Assembly: GCF_007859675.1 (NCBI RefSeq)
Contig: NZ_CP042305.1
Location: 3,100,001 to 3,164,000, forward strand
Reading direction: 5' to 3'
Length of the DNA stretch: 64,000 bases
From: Humibacter ginsenosidimutans
GTDB taxonomy: Bacteria; Actinomycetota; Actinomycetes; Actinomycetales; Microbacteriaceae
Shown here piece by piece: positions 57,832 through 64,000 of this stretch (position 1 is its first letter; each line of letters opens with the position of its first letter). A program made the translations under genes and the position numbers. The notes under the pieces are model-generated. The model saw nothing but the letters and a program-made list of their open reading frames with translations, did not search any database and was not told the origin of the DNA.

Positions 57832-58997
57832 CGTGCACCCTCGTGGACCGGCAGAGTGGCAGTGAGCTCGAAGCGGCTGTTCGAACGGTCCAGGCTCAGC
57901 GTGCCGCCGATCTCGGCAAGGCGCTCGCGCATGCCGACGAGGCCGTGGCCATCGCTGTTCGAGGACGGAGCGGCGTCGGTGACCGGGTTGGTGACACGGA
58001 TCGTGAGGGTGTCGGCGGAGTAGGTCAGTTCCAGGTCGGCAGTGCGCTCCGGGCCGTGCTTGTACGCGTTGGTCAGCGCCTCCTGTACGACGCGATAGGC
58101 GGTCGGTCCCGTACGGATATCCAGCTCATACGGGTCGCCCAGCGCGTGCACCCGCACCTTGAGGCCGCTCCTGGCGAAGAGTGCGAGCAGCCCCTCGACG
58201 CGTTCGAAGTCAGGTTCGTCGACGATGTCGCGGTCAGATGTGCTGCGCAGCAGGCCGAGCATGTCGTTGAGCTCGGTGAGCACGTTGCGTGCTGCCTCAC
58301 CGACGACGGCGATGGCCCGCTCGGCCTCGTCAGGAGCGCCTCGCAGTGAACGGGCGGCGACTCCCGACTGCAGGTTGATCACGGCGATGCGGTGCGCGAC
58401 CGAGTCATGGAGGTCGCGTGCGATGGCCAGACGGTCCTCGGCGACCCGGCGCCGAGCCTCGGCCTCCCGCGATTCCTCGGCGCGTCGGGCACGTTCGCGC
58501 GCGGACTCCAGCGCGTCGTAGTACGAGCGAATGGCGGACCCCAGTGCTGCGGCGAACGCCACGAGCACCGCGGGCTGCAGCGTGGCGGGAGCTGTGACAT
58601 CCCCGGCGCCGAAGCCCGCCCCGGCGATGACGAGCTCCTCGAGGGGAAGGAGCACGATGAGCGCAATGGCGAGGCCCACGGTCAGTGCCCTGGAACGGTA
58701 GCGAGCGACCGTATACATGGCGATCGCCACGGGCAGCGCGAACCCCGGCGAGTGCGGAATTCCCATCAGAGCGGCGAACAGTCCGATGAGCACGCAGATC
58801 ACGAGCACGATGACCGGGAACCTGCGGCGCGCGAAGAGCACGAGACCGGCCTCCGCCATGTAGGGCAGCACGACGAGTCCGTGCGGTTCGGTGGCGCCCC
58901 TGCCCATGGGGACGAACGCCGCAAGGCACACCACCACGAACACGATCACGTCGACCGCGATGTCGCGGGCGCGAGAGGCGCGGGCAGGTGCAGGCAT
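57828..58997 (-). CDS. Membrane histidine kinase (HisKA_3, NarL family)
   Basis: 389 residues. About five or six hydrophobic helices (residues 10-150) are followed by a coiled coil (ALESARERARRAEESREAEA) and the HisKA_3 motif RDLHDSVAHRIAVINLQSGV with the phospho-His. The ATPase carries VQEALTNAYKHGPERTADLE (N box) and SSNSDGHGLVGMRERLAEIG (G box). It pairs with the response regulator that overlaps it. Confidence 0.93.
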   Translation of the reverse strand: MPAPARASRARDIAVDVIVFVVVCLAAFVPMGRGATEPHGLVVLPYMAEAGLVLFARRRFPVIVLVICVLIGLFAALMGIPHSPGFALPVAIAMYTVARYRSRALTVGLAIALIVLLPLEELVIAGAGFGAGDVTAPATLQPAVLVAFAAALGSAIRSYYDALESARERARRAEESREAEARRRVAEDRLAIARDLHDSVAHRIAVINLQSGVAARSLRGAPDEAERAIAVVGEAARNVLTELNDMLGLLRSTSDRDIVDEPDFERVEGLLALFARSGLKVRVHALGDPYELDIRTGPTAYRVVQEALTNAYKHGPERTADLELTYSADTLTIRVTNPVTDAAPSSNSDGHGLVGMRERLAEIGGTLSLDRSNSRFELTATLPVHEGAR

Positions 58998-59265
58998 CCG
59001 TCCTCCATTTCTATGCCTCGGGCGCGCGGGCCGGGCCTGGCTGGCCCGTCTGGTCTGGGCGCGCTGGTCTGGGCAGGTCTGTCCACGTCAAGCATTGCGC
59101 AGGGGGCGGCAACGGGCATCCACCCTTCGTCGTCACCGGCATACCGCGAAGGCGGTACCGAAGAGTCCGCGACCGCGGGACGACTGACGGGCAGCCGATT
59201 CCGACACTGGAATGGCGGCACTCGGCGCACCTTGCGAACGACCCGCACGGAAGAGAACGGACAGG

Positions 59266-59958
59266 ATGTCAGCGGTACTGGAAGCCCGCGACCTCCGCCG
59301 GGCCTATGGGAGCGGCGCCGACCGCTTCGAGGCTCTGCGCGGAGTGTCGCTGAATGTGATGGCGGGCGAGAGCCTCGCCATCGTCGGAAAGAGCGGGTCG
59401 GGCAAGTCGACCCTCATGCATCTGCTCGCCTTGCTGGACCGGCCGTCGTCCGGCTCGGTGCTGGTCGACGGCAGGGACGCGAAGGATGTGCGCGGTGGCG
59501 ACCTGAATCGCCTGCGGAACAAGGAGTTCGGCTTCGTCTTCCAGCAGTTCTTCCTCAACGCGCACGCCAGCGTGCTCGACAACGTGGCGCTGCCGCTGGT
59601 GATCGCCGGCGTCGCGCGTTCCCAGCGCAAGCGGCGTGCGATGGATGCTCTGGACCGGCTCGGGCTGGCGGACAAGGCACGCAACCGGGCGAACGACCTC
59701 TCCGGCGGTCAGAAGCAGCGCGTCGTCATCGCCAGGGCACTGGTCAACGAGCCGAAGGTGATCTTCGCCGACGAACCCACCGGCAACCTCGATTCCGCAA
59801 CCGGCGCAGAGGTGGAGGGCATGTTGTTCGGGCTGCACCGCGAGAAGGGGATCACGCTCGTGATCGTCACGCACGACGCCGACCTGGCGTCCCGTTGCGA
59901 GCGCAGCGTGACCATGCGCGACGGGCGCATCTCGGATGTCTCGGAGGTGGCGGCATGA
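59266..59958 (+). CDS. ABC exporter ATP-binding protein (MacB/LolD-like)
   Basis: 230 residues from ATG 59266. Walker A GKSGSGKST (41-49), signature NDLSGGQKQRVVIARALVNE, Walker B KVIFADEPTGNLDSATGAEV and the switch His in IVTHDADL. The organisation is that of LolD/MacB-type ATPases for peptide or lipoprotein export. It lies divergent from the two-component genes, a layout common for drug or lantibiotic resistance exporters, and is coupled to the permease by ATGA. Confidence 0.93.
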   Translation: MSAVLEARDLRRAYGSGADRFEALRGVSLNVMAGESLAIVGKSGSGKSTLMHLLALLDRPSSGSVLVDGRDAKDVRGGDLNRLRNKEFGFVFQQFFLNAHASVLDNVALPLVIAGVARSQRKRRAMDALDRLGLADKARNRANDLSGGQKQRVVIARALVNEPKVIFADEPTGNLDSATGAEVEGMLFGLHREKGITLVIVTHDADLASRCERSVTMRDGRISDVSEVAA

Positions 59959-61256
59959 AGACCGGCGACCTGATCGCATCCGCTGTCGCGAACACGTTCC
60001 GCAGCAAGCTGCGCACCACCCTCACGGTGATCGCCATCTTCATCGGCGCGTTCACCCTCACGCTCACTTCGGCCATCGGCACGGGCATCTCCGACTACAT
60101 CACCACCCAGGTGGGAGCGATCGGGGCCACCAACTCGCTGACGGTGACCAAGACCGCCAGCGCACAGTCGTCGACAGGGTCAGGCCCGCAGAAGTACGAC
60201 CCGGACACGGCGCAGTCCGCTTCGGGGGGCGGCCCGGCCGGCCTTGCCAGAGGCGGCTCCGCCGCACTGAGCGCAGACGACATCACCGCCATCAAGAATG
60301 TCGACGGCATCACCTCCGCCAGCGGCAACACCGGAGTCGACCCGTCGTGGATCAGTTACTCCGACAACGGCAAGTGGGTGCTCAGCCTGAACGCAGTGCG
60401 CAACGTGAGCGCCGACCTCGCCTCCGGCGCACAGTTGGACAACACCGCCGGCGACAACCAGATCGTGCTGCCCACCACCTATCTGCACAACCTCGGGCTC
60501 GGAAGCGCGAAGGATGCCGTCGGCAAGACAGTCACGATCGGCATCGGCGACTACCTGGGAACGATGCACCAGGTGCAGGCGACGATCGTGGGCATCCAGA
60601 ACGCCACCCTGTTCACCTCGGGTGCCTCCGTGAACGACACGTTGCGCAGCGCACTCGAGACCGCCCAGACCACCGGCAAGCCGACAGCGGTCGCGACCAC
60701 CTACGGCAGTGCGACGGCCACGTTCGCGAAGGATGCCACCCCGCAGCAGATCGCGAAGATCAAGGCGGACCTGAAGGATGCCGGCTTCACCGGCCTCACC
60801 ATCGACGACCAGCTGGGCAGCCTGCTCACGGTGATCAACGGCATCGTCGGCGTGCTGGATGCCTTCGCCGTGATAGCGCTCATCGCCGCCGGTTTCGGCA
60901 TCGTGAACACGCTGCTGATGAGCGTGCAGGAGCGCACAAGGGAGATCGGCCTGATGAAGGCGATGGGCATGGGCGGCGGACGAGTCTTCGCCCTGTTCAG
61001 CATGGAGGCCGTGTTCATCGGCTTCCTCGGCAGCGCGATCGGGGCGCTGGCGGCGATCGGGCTCGGCACGCTGATCAGCAATCGGCTGTCGGCGACCCTG
61101 CTCTCCGACCTGCCGGGCCTGCACCTGCTGCAGTTCTCCGTGGCATCCGTTGCCACGATCATCGTGGTCGTGATGGCGATCAGCTTCGTCGCCGGAACCC
61201 TCCCGGCTCGTCGAGCCTCGCGCCAGGATCCGATCGAAGCGCTGCGCTACGAGTGA
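59955..61256 (+). CDS. ABC exporter permease (MacB/FtsX-like)
   Basis: 433 residues. An N-terminal span (about 20-42, TTLTVIAIFIGAFTLTLTSA) is followed by a large extracytoplasmic domain (about 60-290) and three spans (about 300-430) with VQERTREIGLMKAMGMGGGR, the conserved loop of FtsX/MacB. The extracytoplasmic part is Ser/Gly-rich. With the upstream ATPase it forms a mechanotransmission-type exporter; the sensor kinase next to it may respond to the exported antimicrobial. Confidence 0.92.
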   Translation: MKTGDLIASAVANTFRSKLRTTLTVIAIFIGAFTLTLTSAIGTGISDYITTQVGAIGATNSLTVTKTASAQSSTGSGPQKYDPDTAQSASGGGPAGLARGGSAALSADDITAIKNVDGITSASGNTGVDPSWISYSDNGKWVLSLNAVRNVSADLASGAQLDNTAGDNQIVLPTTYLHNLGLGSAKDAVGKTVTIGIGDYLGTMHQVQATIVGIQNATLFTSGASVNDTLRSALETAQTTGKPTAVATTYGSATATFAKDATPQQIAKIKADLKDAGFTGLTIDDQLGSLLTVINGIVGVLDAFAVIALIAAGFGIVNTLLMSVQERTREIGLMKAMGMGGGRVFALFSMEAVFIGFLGSAIGALAAIGLGTLISNRLSATLLSDLPGLHLLQFSVASVATIIVVVMAISFVAGTLPARRASRQDPIEALRYE

Positions 61257-61263
61257 GGTGCTC

Positions 61264-61300
61264 TGCCCCGTCCGGCTCCGAAAGGGTGCCGGGCGGGGCA
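61264..61300 (+). terminator. Hairpin after the ABC exporter
   Basis: TGCCCCG and CGGGGCA pair at 61264-61270 and 61294-61300, extended inward by CCGGC/GCCGG with small mismatches. No clear T-run. It follows the permease stop by seven bases. Confidence 0.65.
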
Positions 61301-61391
61301 CGCCGGTGCGGCGCTCGCTCGCCGGCCTTCGTCGGCGACTTTCGAATCGATTCGAGATTGTGGCAGGGTAGCGGGGGAAAGAGAGCCCCCG

Positions 61392-62597
61392 ATGTCTGAA
61401 ACCCTCGTCACCGTCGACGCCCGCGCCCTGCGCCGCTGGCGCAACGCGGTCATCCTCGCCTTCGCGATCGGCGGCGTGACCGTCGCCTCGTGGGGTCCGC
61501 GGCTCCCCGCCGTGCAGGCCGACCTCGGTGCCGACACCGCGATGATCGGCGTGATCCTCGGATGCGTCACCATCGGCTCGATCTGCGGGCTCGTGGCATC
61601 CACTCCGCTGCTGCACTACCTGCGCAGCAGACGCGCGCTCGGCGGCGCGATCCTCGTCGTCGCCGTCGCGATGGCGCTGATGGGCGTGGGCGTCGCGGCC
61701 GGATCGATTCCGGTGACCGTGGTCGCCTTCGTCATCGTGGGCTTCGGCATCGGCACGCTCGACGTCTTGATCAACGTCGAGGGATCCGCCGTGGAGAGCA
61801 GGGCGAAGCGCACGCTGATGCCGCTCATGCACGGCGCGTGGTCGGTCGGCGCCGCGGTGGGTGCGGGCATCGGCGCGCTGTGCGCCGCCGTGGGCATCAC
61901 ACCGTCCGCCCAGTTCATCGGCGAAGCCGTCGTGATCGCCCTGCTGGCGTTCGTGGTCGCCCCGTCGATCGCGCCGGGGCCGCGTGCAGAAGAGCCGAAG
62001 GCCGAGCTGACCCGCTGGCAGCGAGTGGTGCAGTGGGCGAGAGGATGGCTCGACTGGCGGCTGCTGCTGATCGGCGTCGTCATGCTCGGGGTCGAGCTCG
62101 GGGAGGGCTCCGCCAACAGCTGGATGACGCTGGCCGTGCACAACGACCACGGCCAGACCGCGGCGATCGCGGCGTTGTTCTTCACGGTGTTCGCCGTGGG
62201 GGAGGCGCTCACCCGCATCTTCGGCGGGCCGGCCGTCGATCGCCTCGGTCGCGTCTGGACCATTCGCTGCACGACGGCGCTCGGCGTGGTCGGCGTGGTG
62301 CTGTTCATCCTCGGCGGCAACGTGTGGCTCGTGCTGATCGGCGTGCTGCTGTGGTCGGTGGGCGTCTCGATGGGCTTCCCGCTCGGCATGTCGGCTGCGG
62401 CCGAGAGCGGACCGAACCCGGCGGCGCGGGTCAGCGTCGTGGCATCCGTCGGATACTTCGCCAACCTCGCCGGACCGCCCGTGATCGGTGCGCTCGCCGA
62501 GTCGGTCGGCCTCTTGAACTCGCTCTGGCTCGTCGTGGTGTTCATGCTCGCGGCGTTCGCGGTGGCGGGATCGCTGCGACCCGTGAAGCGCGCCTGA
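61392..62597 (+). CDS. MFS transporter
   Basis: 401 residues, 12 spans, starting MSETLVTVDARALRRWRNAV. MFS phrases include VASWGPRLPAVQADLGADTA in helix 1 and FGGPAVDRLGRVWTIRCTTA in the central loop. It resembles the YbjJ/fucose-permease side of the family, but the substrate cannot be told from sequence. Confidence 0.85.
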   Translation: MSETLVTVDARALRRWRNAVILAFAIGGVTVASWGPRLPAVQADLGADTAMIGVILGCVTIGSICGLVASTPLLHYLRSRRALGGAILVVAVAMALMGVGVAAGSIPVTVVAFVIVGFGIGTLDVLINVEGSAVESRAKRTLMPLMHGAWSVGAAVGAGIGALCAAVGITPSAQFIGEAVVIALLAFVVAPSIAPGPRAEEPKAELTRWQRVVQWARGWLDWRLLLIGVVMLGVELGEGSANSWMTLAVHNDHGQTAAIAALFFTVFAVGEALTRIFGGPAVDRLGRVWTIRCTTALGVVGVVLFILGGNVWLVLIGVLLWSVGVSMGFPLGMSAAAESGPNPAARVSVVASVGYFANLAGPPVIGALAESVGLLNSLWLVVVFMLAAFAVAGSLRPVKRA

Positions 62598-62725
62598 GCC
62601 CGGCTCAGGTCACGGAACGGCAACGAACCTCTTAGAGCGCCTTCAGCAGATTCCGACGCCGTCCCCTGCCCGTCGCCGCACACTGATGAGTGGGCGAACA
62701 ACGGAGCTCACCCGCAATGTGGTTA

Positions 62726-62754
62726 GGCCGTGTCTCGGGGCGTGAGACACGGCC
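62726..62754 (+). promoter_or_regulatory. Perfect 11-bp hairpin in the 5' region of a small membrane protein gene
   Basis: GGCCGTGTCTC and GAGACACGGCC pair around a 7-nt loop, ending 22 bases before the ATG at 62777. No T-run follows, so a role as a 5' UTR structure is more likely than termination. Confidence 0.6.
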
Positions 62755-62776
62755 GGTGAGTTCATCCGGGGGTGCC

Positions 62777-62983
62777 ATGAGTGTCGTCTCGTTCATCAGG
62801 AACGCCTACAGCACGGAAGCCGACGAGCGGCAGAGCCGAGCAGTCGTGCTCGTGCGCATGCTGCTCATCCTCGTCGGCGGCGTGGTGGTCACAGCCATCG
62901 CCGCCGCTCTGATGTTCGGCGTCGCGTCGCTGATATGGGGTGGAACGATCGCCAACATCGTGCAGCAGGTCGCCGGAGTCTGA
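62777..62983 (+). CDS. Small membrane protein of unknown function
   Basis: 68 residues from ATG 62777 (MSVVSFIRNAYSTEADERQS), behind GGGGGTGCC. One long hydrophobic region (VLVRMLLILVGGVVVTAIAA, ALMFGVASLIWGGTIANIVQ) could form one or two spans. Function unknown. Confidence 0.65.
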   Translation: MSVVSFIRNAYSTEADERQSRAVVLVRMLLILVGGVVVTAIAAALMFGVASLIWGGTIANIVQQVAGV

Positions 62984-63049
62984 CTCCTGGAGGGCGCGCC
63001 TCGTCTCACCGCGAGTGGTGGGGAACCGGCACTCTCGGTGGGAGCGGGC

Positions 63050-63826
63050 TCAGGAGCGGAGGTCGGCGTCCTCGCGGGGCGTGCGGGGAGCGGGCGACGC
63101 CGACGGTGACGCCTTGTCGTCTGTCGCGGCGCCCGAGAAACGCCGGGCGACCCGCGGTGCGACCACGTTCCACAGCCACGCGATCGTGAGCGCACCGGCA
63201 AGGCCGGCGAGCACGGCTCCGACGATGTCCGTGCCGTAATGAGCGCCCACGTACAGCCGCGACCAGGCCGTGACGAGCACGAAGAGGATGCCCACCGCCG
63301 CGACGATCGCGCGCACCGCGCCCCTGCGCGCCACGAGCACGGCGGCCACGGTGAAGGTCACCGCGAACACGACGTGTCCGCTCGGGTAGCTCAGCGTCGC
63401 GGCGTCACCGATGACCGTGTGCGCGATGGACCCGGCCGGGGGTCGCGCCTCCGCGACCACCGCCTTCGGAATCAGGCAGAGCAGCCAGCCGCCGCCCGCC
63501 ACGAAGGCGGCGGCGATGCCGCGCCACCACGACGACGACAGCCCGACCACGACGACGAGCACCACGATGAAGGCAGCCACCACCGTGACGGAGTCGAGCT
63601 TGTCGAGTGTCTTGGCGACGGCATCCAGCAGCGGGCTGTGTGCATCGTTCAGTGCACGGTCGAGCCCGAGCTGGGCGCTGAGCGCCCCGGGGATCGAGGC
63701 GATGATGAAGCCGAACGCGAAGGTCAACACCCACAATGCTCCGAAATAGATCGGGGCGCGGCGAGGCAGCGGCAACACGAGTGAGTGCGCGGTGCGGTGC
63801 GAGGGCATCTTTTCAGTGTGGGGCAT
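63050..63826 (-). CDS. PAP2-family phosphatase, membrane
   Basis: 258 residues with six spans. The three phosphatase motifs are present: KAVVAEARPP (KxxxxxxRP), YPSGHVVFAVTFT (PSGH) and WSRLYVGAHYGTDIVG (SRxxxxxHxxxD). It probably dephosphorylates a lipid phosphate such as undecaprenyl pyrophosphate. The C-terminal tail (ATDDKASPSASPAPRTPRED) is polar and cytoplasmic. Confidence 0.88.
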   Translation of the reverse strand: MPHTEKMPSHRTAHSLVLPLPRRAPIYFGALWVLTFAFGFIIASIPGALSAQLGLDRALNDAHSPLLDAVAKTLDKLDSVTVVAAFIVVLVVVVGLSSSWWRGIAAAFVAGGGWLLCLIPKAVVAEARPPAGSIAHTVIGDAATLSYPSGHVVFAVTFTVAAVLVARRGAVRAIVAAVGILFVLVTAWSRLYVGAHYGTDIVGAVLAGLAGALTIAWLWNVVAPRVARRFSGAATDDKASPSASPAPRTPREDADLRS

Positions 63827-63919
63827 CGTGCGTCGGTGACGGCGCGCGCCGCGGCGCCACCGCTGTGAGTGTGCTCAGGATGCTCCACCCCCTGGCCGCG
63901 CGCGGAAGGCTGATTCGGT

Positions 63920-64000
63920 CTACGACCGGTCGTCGGACGGGTCGCGTCCCTCGGGCGGCTCCGACCGTGCGGTGTCGTCGGGGTCTGCGTCGTCCGCTGC
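63920..64000 (-). CDS. C-terminal acidic tail of a further gene, partial
   Basis: The frame ending at TAG 63920 is open to the window edge and reads AADDADPDDTARSEPPEGRD and then PSDDRS. The Asp/Pro-rich composition and strict GC-rich third positions suggest the disordered end of a real protein. Too short to identify. Confidence 0.4.
   Translation of the reverse strand, partial: AADDADPDDTARSEPPEGRDPSDDRS

Noticed and set aside
58392..59954. Very long open frame that continues into the ABC permease (954 codons in total)
   Set aside because: The upstream part is antisense to the histidine kinase and out of frame with the ATPase gene; only the part from 59955 is a real protein.

Overview
This is high-GC actinobacterial chromosome, most likely Microbacteriaceae (a Leifsonia/Microbacterium-type genome). 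The signs are the overall G+C, frequent GTG and TTG starts behind GGAGG-type ribosome sites, actinophage-style structural genes, and host genes such as ROK repressors, BKACE enzymes and NarL-type two-component pairs. The left half is a siphovirus prophage and the right half is host chromosome. With the small genes annotated here, no gene-free stretch exceeds about 290 bases.

Prophage (1 to about 32.2 kb; the left end is outside the window). Almost everything reads leftward. From right to left: a tyrosine integrase on + (31004-32155) beside a tRNA 3'-end remnant (attachment site); a divergent pair of small HTH regulators sharing an operator region (30528-30622); an early operon with a RecT annealing protein, a YqaJ-type exonuclease and a RecN/SMC-like ATPase, a RuvC-like resolvase, a fused SNF2 helicase/DNA methyltransferase and several HNH endonucleases; a run of very small, tightly overlapping genes, many Cys-rich (14985-19218); then the late genes: terminase small and large subunits, portal, MuF-type minor capsid protein, scaffold, major capsid, head-tail connectors, tail terminator, tail tube, a frameshifted pair of tail assembly chaperones, tape measure and the start of a distal tail protein. 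Lysis genes are not in the window. Three phage features stand out: an HNH gene nested out of frame in the helicase gene between 6-bp direct repeats exactly 480 bp apart; a tRNA-like element with acceptor, D and T arms but no anticodon arm; and a canonical CCCAAAA slippery heptamer.

Host segment A (32.3-37 kb). A TetX-like FAD monooxygenase, a 41-residue membrane peptide and their TetR regulator form one leftward operon with a perfect palindromic operator. Next is a leftward nitrosative-stress operon: flavohemoprotein, a coiled-coil protein and a truncated hemoglobin.

Host segment B (37.2-45.4 kb). This is a rightward aromatic-catabolism cluster: two extradiol dioxygenases, a beta-keto acid cleavage enzyme (BKACE), an FAD aromatic hydroxylase, an alpha/beta hydrolase, an MFS transporter and the two subunits of a 3-oxoacid CoA-transferase. 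The alpha subunit has a one-base frameshift near its N-terminus. I infer hydroxylation, ring cleavage, hydrolysis to a beta-keto acid, then BKACE and CoA-transferase steps via acetoacetate; the substrate is unknown.

Host segment C (45.6-57.1 kb). This is a carbohydrate-use locus: a 1165-residue secreted glycosidase-like protein with three CBM6-like modules, a ROK repressor, a Tat-type lipoprotein binding protein with two ABC permeases, two Gfo/Idh/MocA oxidoreductases and a ManA-type isomerase. A near-identical 17-bp element lies upstream of both the glycosidase and the ABC operon and is the likely ROK site.

Host segment D (57.1-64 kb). A NarL-type response regulator and histidine kinase lie divergent from a MacB-like ABC exporter; then come an MFS transporter, a small membrane protein behind a strong hairpin, a PAP2 phosphatase and the acidic tail of a further gene.
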